Source: Streptomyces dysideae (GTDB taxonomy: Bacteria > Actinomycetota > Actinomycetes > Streptomycetales > Streptomycetaceae). From it: 64,000 bases of DNA. The translations under genes were made by a program, and so were the position numbers. The stretch's first letter is position 1, and every line of letters starts with the position of its first letter. The notes below the pieces were generated by a model. The model saw only the letters and a list, made by a program, of their open reading frames with translations, was not told the origin of the DNA and ran no database searches. This document shows positions 17,266-24,506 of this stretch, one piece after another. Location: assembly GCF_001514305.1 (NCBI RefSeq), contig NZ_KQ949079.1:62001-126000 (forward strand). Direction: 5' to 3'.

Positions 17266-18468
17266 TCAGCAGATGTTCTGGCTGCTGTTCACCCGGGTGA
17301 TGTTCCGGAACGTGGTGTTCTCACCGCAGGGGCTCTCCCTGATCGCCGAGTTGGTGACGGTCAGGTTCTGGATGGTGATGTCCTTGTTGTTCGGGAACTC
17401 CGACCGCGCCGCCAGCCGGATCTCGCCGCCGCCGGTGACGGTGCCGCTCTGGGCGGCGAGGTTCACGTTGTAGCAGTTCTCGATCAGGACCGAGTTGTTG
17501 CCGGTGTTGGAGATGTTCACCCGGTCGATGACGGCCCCGCCGCTCTCGGACACGCAGAACACCCCACGCCCGCCACCGCGCGCGATGACCTCGCCCACGC
17601 GGATGTTGGTCGGGTAGGAGGACCCGACCCGACCATTCCGGTTGGCCATCCGGAAGGCGGCGTACCCGGTCCCGGCACCAGCCCCATCGGCGTCGACCTT
17701 CGTCACGGTCGCATTGATGGTCTGGTTGAGCAGCAGCCCCGACTCACCGACATTACGCGCGGTGACGGTGCCGATGGTGATGCCGTCGACGCCATAGGTC
17801 TCCACGGCATGACTGGACGCACCGGACACATACACATTGTCGATACGAACATTCCGCGTCCATTGGCTGGTGTCGCCGCGGTTGTCGATCCGGACGCCGA
17901 GGCCGCGCGACAGACGCATGTCGATCTGCCCGAGGACGACGTTCTGGACGTTGCGCATGAAGATGCCGTAGAGCGGGACGCCGGTGAGGTTGAGGTGCTG
18001 GACCTCGACGTCCCGGGTGCCCCGGGAGTAGACCGGGGCCTGGTCGCCGGAACCGGTGCCGGTGACGTTGATGGTGCCGCAGACGTCCAGCGTGGTGTAG
18101 CTGGGCAGGGAGATCCGCGACCCGGCGGACATCGACCCCGAACCGCGCACGACGACGCGCTCCTTGGCGGTGCGCCCGGCGGTCAGGCTGTTCACGGCGG
18201 CCTGGACGGCGGCGCGCAGATCGGTGCCGGTGTAGACGGTGGAGCTGCCGCGCCGGGCGGTCCAGGTGCTGCCGTTGAGGACGGCCTCGGCCTGGTAGGA
18301 GCCGTCGCCGCAGGCGGCGAGCTCGGCCTGCGGCGGGGCGGCGGTGGCGGGCGCGGCGGTCAGGGCGCCCGCGATGGTGAGGAGGGCGACGGCTGCTCCG
18401 GCGGCGGCGAGGCCGGTGCGGGCGGTGCGGGTGCGGGTGCGTGCGGGGAGTGCGGCTCTGCGTCCCAT
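17266..18468 (-). CDS. Secreted right-handed parallel beta-helix protein (polysaccharide lyase/hydrolase-like)
   Basis: This 400-residue secreted protein has a basic signal peptide ending near residue 43. A domain full of short beta-strand repeats (VRIDNVYVSG, GITIGTVTARNVG, DITIQNLTVTNS) is typical of right-handed beta-helix enzymes such as pectate lyases and related polysaccharide-active proteins. I see no single diagnostic catalytic motif, so the substrate cannot be named. GGAGG precedes the ATG. A double GAATCGATTC palindrome 28 bases upstream suggests control by a LacI-type sugar regulator. It converges on acpS. Confidence 0.75.
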   Translation of the reverse strand: MGRRAALPARTRTRTARTGLAAAGAAVALLTIAGALTAAPATAAPPQAELAACGDGSYQAEAVLNGSTWTARRGSSTVYTGTDLRAAVQAAVNSLTAGRTAKERVVVRGSGSMSAGSRISLPSYTTLDVCGTINVTGTGSGDQAPVYSRGTRDVEVQHLNLTGVPLYGIFMRNVQNVVLGQIDMRLSRGLGVRIDNRGDTSQWTRNVRIDNVYVSGASSHAVETYGVDGITIGTVTARNVGESGLLLNQTINATVTKVDADGAGAGTGYAAFRMANRNGRVGSSYPTNIRVGEVIARGGGRGVFCVSESGGAVIDRVNISNTGNNSVLIENCYNVNLAAQSGTVTGGGEIRLAARSEFPNNKDITIQNLTVTNSAIRESPCGENTTFRNITRVNSSQNIC

Positions 18469-18495
18469 GGGGGTGGGTCCTCCGCTGGTGTCATC

Positions 18496-18519
18496 GAATC
18501 GATTCGACTGAATCGATTC
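18496..18519. promoter_or_regulatory. Double operator: two GAATCGATTC palindromes
   Basis: Two perfect 10-base palindromes are separated by gact, with centres 14 bases apart, in the gap between the beta-helix gene and the divergent NAD(P)HX repair gene. The AATCGATT core is typical of operators for LacI/GalR-type repressors with a CG centre. It most likely controls the secreted beta-helix protein; the regulator is not in this part of the window. Confidence 0.65.
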
Positions 18520-18607
18520 ATCGTGTGGGGGCCGGTGAGTTTGGCAATGGGGTGGCAAAGCGTCAATGGCTGCGACGAGTTCCGTCACGTACGGGAGACT
18601 CGAACAC

Positions 18608-20158
18608 ATGCGTACTGCGTACAGCGTGGAGACGGTAAGGGCAGCCGAGCGGGAGCTGATGGCACGGCTTCCGGACGGGGCGCTGATGCAACGAGCGGCG
18701 GCGGGACTGGCCGCGGCCTGCGCGGATCTGCTGGGCCGGGTGTACGGCAGCAGGGTCGTACTGCTGATCGGCAGCGGCGACAACGGCGGCGACGCGCTCT
18801 ACGCCGGGGCCCGGCTGGCCAGGCGCGGCGCGGGCGTCACGGCGGTGCTGCTGACGCCGGAACGCGCGCATGCCGGGGGACTGGCGGCGCTGCGGCGGGT
18901 CGGGGGCCGGGTCGCGGGGGTGGATTCCGCCGATGAGCTGATCGACCGGGCGGACCTGGTCGTGGACGGGATCGTCGGCATCGGCGGCAAGGGCGGGCTG
19001 CGGGCGGAGGCGGCACCGCTGGCGTCGGCCGCCGAACGATCCCGTGCCGCCGTGGTCGCCGTGGACCTGCCGAGCGGCGTGGACGCCGACACGGGCGAGG
19101 TACGCGGCGCCGCGATCCGGGCCGACCTCACGGTCACCTTCGGCACGCACAAACCCGGGCTGCTGGTCGATCCGGCGCGGGAGTACGCCGGCTCGGTACG
19201 GCTGATCGACATCGGTCTGGAACTGCCGGCCGAGCCAGAGTTGGAGGCGTTGCAGCACGCGGACGTGGCGCGACTGCTGCCGGTGCCGGGGGCGGAGAGC
19301 GACAAGTACCGGCGCGGAGTGGTCGGTATCGCGGCCGGCTCCTCGCGGTATCCCGGCGCGGCGGTACTGGCCGTCGCCGGGGCCCTGCGGGGCGGCGCGG
19401 GCGCCGTACGCTACGTCGGCCCCGCCGGGGACGCGGTGATCGCCCGCTTCCCCGAGACGCTGGTGTCGGACCGGGGCCCGAAGAAGGCCGGCCGGGTCCA
19501 GGCGTGGGTCGCGGGCCCGGGCGCCGGGGACGACGCGGCGGCGGTGGCGGAGGTGTTGGCGATGGACGTCCCGGTACTGCTGGACGCGGATGGGCTGCGA
19601 CTGGCGGACCGGGAGACGGTACGGGCCCGTACGGCACCGACGCTGATGACGCCGCATGCCGGGGAGGCGGCGGCGTTGCTGGGGGTGGCCCGGGAGGAGG
19701 TCGAGGGGGCGCGGCTGGCGGCGGTGCGGGAGTTGGCGGGGCGGTATGGGGCGACGGTGTTGTTGAAGGGGGCGACGACCGTGGTGGCGGATCCGGGGAG
19801 TGGTTCGGCGGCGCCGGGGGGTGGATCGGGGGACGGTTCGGGGGGTGGATCGAGGAGCGGTTCGAGGGGTGGATCGAGGAGCGGTTCGAGGGGTGGATCG
19901 AGGAGCGGTTCGAGGGGTGGATCGGCGGTTCGGGTCAACGCGACAGGTACGGCATGGCTGGCCACGGCCGGGAGCGGGGACGTGCTGTCCGGGCTGGCGG
20001 GTTCGCTGCTGGCGGCGGGACTGTCGGCGCGGGACGCGGGGAGTGTGGCGGCGTATCTGCATGGGCTGGCGGGGAGGTTCGCGGCGGATGGAGCGCCGGC
20101 CGGGGCGCATGATGTGGCGGCGGCGATTCCGGGGGCTTGGCGGGATGTACGGGAGTAG
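18608..20158 (+). CDS. Bifunctional NAD(P)HX epimerase / ADP-dependent NAD(P)HX dehydratase
   Basis: This 516-residue repair enzyme converts damaged hydrated NADH/NADPH back to the normal cofactor. The N-terminal epimerase half (about 1-215) has GSGDNGGDALYAGARLA and VAVDLPSGVDADTG. The C-terminal kinase-like dehydratase half (about 225-516) has GGAGAVRYVGP, DADGL, TPHAGE, LLKGATT and ATAGSGDVLSGL. About 45 extra residues of Gly/Ser/Arg repeats (about 397-441) interrupt the dehydratase half between TTVVADP and VRVNATG, encoded by a 24-base tandem repeat. The start at 18608 (MRTAYSVETVRAAE) has GGGAG 11 bases upstream. Confidence 0.93.
   Translation: MRTAYSVETVRAAERELMARLPDGALMQRAAAGLAAACADLLGRVYGSRVVLLIGSGDNGGDALYAGARLARRGAGVTAVLLTPERAHAGGLAALRRVGGRVAGVDSADELIDRADLVVDGIVGIGGKGGLRAEAAPLASAAERSRAAVVAVDLPSGVDADTGEVRGAAIRADLTVTFGTHKPGLLVDPAREYAGSVRLIDIGLELPAEPELEALQHADVARLLPVPGAESDKYRRGVVGIAAGSSRYPGAAVLAVAGALRGGAGAVRYVGPAGDAVIARFPETLVSDRGPKKAGRVQAWVAGPGAGDDAAAVAEVLAMDVPVLLDADGLRLADRETVRARTAPTLMTPHAGEAAALLGVAREEVEGARLAAVRELAGRYGATVLLKGATTVVADPGSGSAAPGGGSGDGSGGGSRSGSRGGSRSGSRGGSRSGSRGGSAVRVNATGTAWLATAGSGDVLSGLAGSLLAAGLSARDAGSVAAYLHGLAGRFAADGAPAGAHDVAAAIPGAWRDVRE
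19835..19930 (+). repeat. In-frame 24-bp tandem repeat (4 copies) inside the NAD(P)HX dehydratase
   Basis: Units start with ggttcg at 19835, 19859, 19883 and 19907, exactly 24 bases apart, with a shortened step to 19927. The two middle copies are identical. Each adds eight residues of the type GSRGGSRS. A degenerate Gly/Ser stretch (19802-19834) precedes them. Because the unit is a multiple of three, copy-number change would keep the frame. Confidence 0.9.
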
Positions 20159-20246
20159 GGGGCTCGGCGCCTGACATGATCGGCGCGTGATGAATGGGAC
20201 CAGTAGGCCAAGTGGGCCTCGTGGGGGACCTGCTGAACTCGGCGGC

Positions 20247-20891
20247 ATGAGGTACGTCCTGTTCGACGTCGACGGCACATTGATCGACGCGGTGAGCAAC
20301 CAGCGCCGGGTATGGGCAGCATGGGCGGAGCGGTACGGGCTGAACGCCGACAAGGTGTACGAGGTGGCGCTGCGCACACGCCCGACGGAGACGTTCGCGC
20401 AGGTCGCCGCGGACCGTGACCCGCGTGAATGCCTGGCCGCGCTGCACGAGTTGGAGGACGAGGACGTCCGTTCCGGGGTCTACGCGGCCTTCGACGGCGC
20501 GGCGGAGTTGTTGCGTGGTCTGCCCTCGGGTTCTTGGGCGTTGGTGACCTCGAACTACGAACACCGGGTGCGCGGCCGCTTCCGACGGACGGGGCTGCCG
20601 ATGCCCGACGTGATCGTGGACGCGGCGGCGGTCGACGAGGGCAAGCCCTCTCCCGCCCCGTACCTGCGGGCCGCCGCGATGCTGTCCGCCGCGCCGGAGG
20701 ACTGCCTGGTCATCGAGGACGCCCCGACGGGGGTCGAGTCCGGACTACGGGCCGGGATGACGGTGTGGGGCGTGAACGCGCCGGTTGCGGTGGAGGGCGT
20801 CCACCACCACTTCGGGAGTCTGCGCGAGGCGGTTCCGTCTGTGCTGGCGTTCGCGGCGGGTGGGGGCCTACGGGATGGGACCAAGTTGTAG
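20247..20891 (+). CDS. HAD-superfamily phosphatase
   Basis: This 214-residue HAD hydrolase resembles phosphoglycolate or sugar-phosphate phosphatases. Motif I is FDVDGTL, motif II Thr in LVTSN, motif III Lys in GKPSPAPY and motif IV IEDAPTGVESG. A helical cap lies between motifs I and II. The start MRYVLFDVDG puts motif I right at the N-terminus as usual; an upstream ATG (20190) would add 19 poorly conserved-looking residues. The stop codon abuts the first base of a long inverted repeat. The substrate is unknown. Confidence 0.88.
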   Translation: MRYVLFDVDGTLIDAVSNQRRVWAAWAERYGLNADKVYEVALRTRPTETFAQVAADRDPRECLAALHELEDEDVRSGVYAAFDGAAELLRGLPSGSWALVTSNYEHRVRGRFRRTGLPMPDVIVDAAAVDEGKPSPAPYLRAAAMLSAAPEDCLVIEDAPTGVESGLRAGMTVWGVNAPVAVEGVHHHFGSLREAVPSVLAFAAGGGLRDGTKL

Positions 20892-22209
20892 GCGTGACCG
20901 TCGGGGCCGCCCGCTTCTTGGTCAGTGTCGTGCTTCCGCGACCCGCGTCAAGGGCGCTGCGCTGCGCTTCGCGTCGGCTGCGCCGATGGCCCTGCGGACC
21001 ACCCTTGACCCGGGCCGCTCCAGCACGGGTGAGAAGCGAGCGAGCGGCCCGGAAAGGCGGGTGGCCGAGGCAGGTTGGCGGCTGCTGTTGGGTGTGGGGT
21101 GGACCGGCGTTGACGGTACGCGGTCGCGCCCCGCCTGCACGCCGGGATGGCTTAGCGGCTGACGGCCGGTGGGGGCAGGGGCGCATCGGACCGTCCGCGC
21201 ACGCCGGGTTGGCCTGGCAGCCAGCGGCGAGTGGGGCGCGGGCCCGCAGTGGCGTCGGTGGCAGGTCATTCGACGAACCGTTCGGACACTCGCCTTGGCC
21301 CCCGCAAGCGACCAGTGAGCAAAGCCAGGGAACATGGGCGGCACCCGATGGCAGAGAAGCCAGCCAAGCGTAATTGGAGGATTTGTTTCACGCCGGACAC
21401 GGAAAAGCCCTGGCCGGTAGGCCCACCCGTGAAACGAATCCTCCAATTGCTCCCTGAAATGGGGCAGGCGAGGTTGCTGGGGCGAGCGGGGATCGCCCCG
21501 TGACCGCTCTTTCCGCCCAGCCTCCTGAGCACGCCTTCCACCGAGCCCGCCTAGTCACCGCTCACGGTCATCCCCACCCGGCGTACCGCCACTCATCTCA
21601 CGCGCCCCCTCCCCCACCTGCCGTCAGTCGCCCAGCCATCCCAGCGTGCCCCGGCTCCCGCCGACGGGCACCCCAGCCCCACTCACCACTCACACCTCAT
21701 CGCTTGCCGATAGCCGCCAAGCCGCCCCGGCGTGCACGGACGAGCCGACGCGCCCCAGCCCCACCGTCGGCCAGGCGCTAAGCCATCCCAGCGTGCCCCA
21801 CAGACGCGCATCCTCATCCACCGGCCGCTCGCCGCTGAGCCCGCCCGGCATGCCGCCACTCATCCGACGCGCGCCCCTCACTCTCCGCTCGCCGCCAAGC
21901 CCACCCGGCGTGCGCGGACGGGCTGAAGCGCCCTCCTCCCCACCGGCAGTCAGGCGCTGAGCCCGCCCGGCGTGCTGGCGAGACGCGGACGCGCATCCCC
22001 TCCGCCGGGTACCTCATGGCCAACGGACGGGGCCAACTTGCCTCGGCCACCCGCCTTTCCGGGCCGCTCGCTCGCTTCTCACCCGTGCTGGAGCGAGCCG
22101 GGTCAAGGGTGGCCCGCAGGGCCATCGGCGCAGCCGACGCGCAGCGCCCTTGACGCGGGTCGCGGAAGCACGACACTGCCAAGAAGCGGGCGGCCCCGAC
22201 GGCCACGCC
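20891..22209. repeat. 1.3-kb non-coding composite repeat: long inverted arms, 60-bp tandem units, central hairpin
   Basis: No credible gene lies here. The outer arms (20891-21079 and 22032-22209) are inverted copies of each other with only a few base changes and a 10-base gap. They share ggccgcccgcttcttgg, gtcgtgcttccgcgacccg and gagaagcgagcgagcggccc. Inside each arm are degenerate units of about 60 bp marked by gcacgccggg(a/t)tgg: two on the left (near 21137 and 21199) and about seven in the opposite orientation on the right (near 21570, 21634, 21720, 21781, 21838, 21898 and 21962). A 21-bp stem hairpin sits between them. The whole unit is roughly palindromic. Confidence 0.8.
21372..21448. 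repeat. Central hairpin with 21-bp stem
   Basis: The arms 21372-21392 (aattggaggatttgtttcacg) and 21428-21448 pair with one mismatch, enclosing a loop of about 35 bases that itself contains ggccggtaggcc. AT-rich stem sequence is unusual here. It could be a structured RNA, a terminator or the core of a mobile element; it is not tied to a gene. Confidence 0.65.
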
Positions 22210-22306
22210 ACCAGTTGGCGGTTGAGCAGCAGACCTCGAACCTCGGATGCCGAACGCGGGGCGAACCGCAGGCACCCCGGCCGCCCTTCCGCTAACGTCC
22301 CCCGGC

Positions 22307-22768
22307 ATGCGCATGCACAGGGTGGGGAGATCGCTGGCCGGGCTGGTGGCAGCGGCGGGGTTGGCGGGGACGGCGGCGTTCGTCGTCGCGGGGTCGCCCG
22401 TGGGCTACTTCCTGTTCGAGTACGGGTGTGGGTCCGAGGAGGAGAAGCTCGGGGATGTCCTGGCGGAAGAGTCCGTACTGGACGCCCAGCCCGAGGAGTT
22501 CGGGGAGCCGGATCCGTATCAGCACTGCGATGACGACGACTTGTTCGTGGTCGCCGGGAAGTCCTACTCCTACGGCGGGTCCCGGGACAGCGTCCTCGCC
22601 CACTACCGGGAGGCCGCGCCGGCGAAGGGTTGGAAGCCCAGGTCGGAGGACTGCTTCGCCAAGCGGATCGACGGTACGACCGCGTTCCTGATGGTGGAGG
22701 GGCCGGCCGACGGCACCGTCGAGATCGCGATCACCGCGGACCGGGACGACAGCGGCGACTGGTGCTGA
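22307..22768 (+). CDS. Small membrane-anchored or secreted protein, function unknown
   Basis: This 153-residue protein has an N-terminal hydrophobic segment (about 8-30) and an extracytoplasmic domain rich in Asp/Glu with four Cys (YGCGSEEE, YQHCDDDD, SEDCFAKR, final WC), which could form two disulfides. SYGGSRDSVLAHYREAAPAKGWKP is a short alpha/beta stretch also seen in small secreted actinobacterial proteins. I do not recognise the family. The ATG at 22307 was preferred over an upstream ATG because it begins the hydrophobic segment. It converges on the ATP-binding-protein gene. Confidence 0.65.
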   Translation: MRMHRVGRSLAGLVAAAGLAGTAAFVVAGSPVGYFLFEYGCGSEEEKLGDVLAEESVLDAQPEEFGEPDPYQHCDDDDLFVVAGKSYSYGGSRDSVLAHYREAAPAKGWKPRSEDCFAKRIDGTTAFLMVEGPADGTVEIAITADRDDSGDWC

Positions 22769-22796
22769 GCCGAGCCTGCCCCCACTCCAACGCGCG

Positions 22797-23204
22797 TCAG
22801 GCTGCGGCGAGTTCGCACCACACGTACTTACCCCGGTTGCCCTGTCTGGTCAGTGGATGCCACCCCCACAGATCGGCGCACGCCCGGACCAACGCCAGCC
22901 CACGCCCTTCCTCCGACTCGGTGATCTGCTCCAACACCCTCGGTGGTTCCGGCGGCTCGGGATCGGCATCCCACGCCCCGATCCGCAGCACCCCGGCCGA
23001 CCAGGACACGCGTAGGGCGGCGGGGCCCTTGGTGTGGCGTACGGCGTTGGAGACCAGCTCGGCGGCGAGGAGTTCGGCGACGTCGACGAGGCGGATGAGG
23101 CCGTGCATCGTGAGGATGAGGCGGAGGGTGCGGCGACTGATGGTGACGGCACGGAGGTCGTTCGGGATGTAGAGGGAGTACTCCCAGGGTTCGGTTTGAG
23201 GCAT
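22797..23204 (-). CDS. GHKL ATP-binding protein (anti-sigma-factor kinase-like)
   Basis: This 135-residue single-domain histidine-kinase-like ATPase has the N-box ELVSNAVRHT and the G2 box EGRGLALV. Streptomycetes encode many such proteins, related to SpoIIAB/RsbW serine kinases. GGAG lies about 8 bases before the ATG. It is transcribed away from an XRE regulator and a DUF397 gene; this trio is a recurring streptomycete regulatory unit in which the ATPase is thought to act with the HTH and DUF397 partners. The target is unknown. Confidence 0.88.
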   Translation of the reverse strand: MPQTEPWEYSLYIPNDLRAVTISRRTLRLILTMHGLIRLVDVAELLAAELVSNAVRHTKGPAALRVSWSAGVLRIGAWDADPEPPEPPRVLEQITESEEGRGLALVRACADLWGWHPLTRQGNRGKYVWCELAAA

Positions 23205-23353
23205 GCGTCAACTCCGGTGCGGTGATGGGGGAGGGTCGGAGATCTGCGGGTCGCCGGCGGTGGCAGTGCCGCAGCCGTCATGGCAGGACGGGGCGGTGCG
23301 CTTCCGGGATCCCGGCATTCCGCAGAGTGTGCGTCGCATCACTGACAGTAGAG

Positions 23354-23365
23354 CTTAAATTTAAG
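23354..23365. promoter_or_regulatory. AT-only palindrome CTTAAATTTAAG
   Basis: This perfect 12-base palindrome lies in the 235-base gap between the ATPase and the XRE gene. Such an AT-rich palindrome is rare in this GC-rich sequence and sits about 85 bases before the XRE start, overlapping the probable promoter region. A TAATCT box follows at 23385-23390. Autoregulation by the XRE protein is inferred. Confidence 0.5.
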
Positions 23366-23439
23366 ATTGGGCAAGCTGATCGCGTAATCTGACCCCGAAC
23401 GAGCCGCGCTTGTGGGCGCGTTGAAGCAAGGAGCAGCCG

Positions 23440-24273
23440 ATGGCCAAGCGTGAACCGACGGCACGTCAGATGCGGCTTGCCGTTGAACTGCGCAGGCTCC
23501 GCGACGCGGCAGGCCTCAGCGCCCGCGAGGCAGCGGCACTGCTTGGCGTGAACTCCGTCCAGATCAGCCAGATCGAGTCCGGCATCGCCGGCGTGAGCGA
23601 GAAGCGGCTGCGCCGCATTGCGGCCAACTACGCATGCACGGATGAGGCGTTCATCGAGGCCCTGGTTGCCATGGCAACGGATCGGACGCACGGCTGGTGG
23701 GAGGAGTACCGGGGGGCGCTACCCACACCGTTCCTCGACCTCGCGGAGCTGGAACATCACGCCACCTACCGATGGGACGTGGACTTTCTGCACGTCCCGG
23801 GCCTTCTCCAGACCGAGAACTACGCACGGGCGCTCTTCTCGTGCCGGATTCCCGAACTCCCCGAGAGCGAACTCGAGTTGCGCGTCCGCCACCGAATGAC
23901 GCGCCAGGAGATCACCATCCCGTACGAGGCGGTGGTCCACGAGGCAGCCCTGCGGATCAGGGTCGGCGGTCGCACCGCCTCGCGGGCTCAGCTCACCCGC
24001 ATTCTGGAGCTCTCCGAAGCGGACCACATCACCGTACGTGTCATCCCCTTCGACCTGGACGACTTCGACGACGTCACAGCCGCCATGGTGTACGCCGGCG
24101 GCGCCGTACCGAAACTGGACACCGTGGTACGCGACGGCCCTCACGGCTCACTGTTCATCGACTCCGAGGCCCAACTCGGCGTGTTCCGAACACTCTTCCG
24201 TAGAGTGGAGGCGATGTCACTCGACCCCGAGCGGTCGCGTGACTTCATCCACAGGCTGGCCAAGGAACTGTGA
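23440..24273 (+). CDS. XRE-family regulator with DUF5753 domain
   Basis: This 277-residue protein has an N-terminal helix-turn-helix (about 8-65; AREAAALLGVNSVQISQIESG). It is followed by the DUF5753 domain typical of WhiJ-like streptomycete regulators (about 90-270, with FLHVPGLLQTENYARALF and IPFDLDDFDD). GGAGCAG precedes the ATG. It overlaps the downstream DUF397 gene as GTGA, showing coupled translation. Members of this family influence development or antibiotic production in other streptomycetes; the target here is unknown. Confidence 0.93.
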   Translation: MAKREPTARQMRLAVELRRLRDAAGLSAREAAALLGVNSVQISQIESGIAGVSEKRLRRIAANYACTDEAFIEALVAMATDRTHGWWEEYRGALPTPFLDLAELEHHATYRWDVDFLHVPGLLQTENYARALFSCRIPELPESELELRVRHRMTRQEITIPYEAVVHEAALRIRVGGRTASRAQLTRILELSEADHITVRVIPFDLDDFDDVTAAMVYAGGAVPKLDTVVRDGPHGSLFIDSEAQLGVFRTLFRRVEAMSLDPERSRDFIHRLAKEL

Positions 24274-24506
24274 GGCGTCCGGTGACCACCCCCGACAACT
24301 GGCGGAAGTCGTCCTACTCGGGCAGCGGCGACGGCAACGCCTGCGTAGAGATCGCGCACAACACCACCCACATAGCCGTCCGCGACTCCAAGGCCCCGGC
24401 CAGGGCAACCCTCACCATCCCCACCGGAGCCTTCACCCCGTTCCTCGAAGCCCTGAAGAACGAGCCCTACTCCACCGTCACCGACTTCGCCAGGTTCCGA
24501 GGCTGA
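24270..24506 (+). CDS. DUF397 protein, partner of the XRE regulator
   Basis: This 78-residue DUF397 protein has the family core WRKSSYSGSGDGNACVEIA and VRDSKAP. DUF397 proteins almost always follow WhiJ-like XRE genes and are thought to bind or modulate them. The GTG start overlaps the XRE stop codon. The last 40 bases overlap the 3' end of glmS on the other strand, so its final residues (STVTDFARFRG) are read opposite the conserved GlmS C-terminus. Confidence 0.9.
   Translation: MRRPVTTPDNWRKSSYSGSGDGNACVEIAHNTTHIAVRDSKAPARATLTIPTGAFTPFLEALKNEPYSTVTDFARFRG

Noticed and set aside
20891..22300. Several open frames on both strands, for example 21231-21503 and 21500-21960
   Set aside because: They run through the inverted and tandem repeats, have no ribosome binding sites and give Pro/Arg-rich products without domains.
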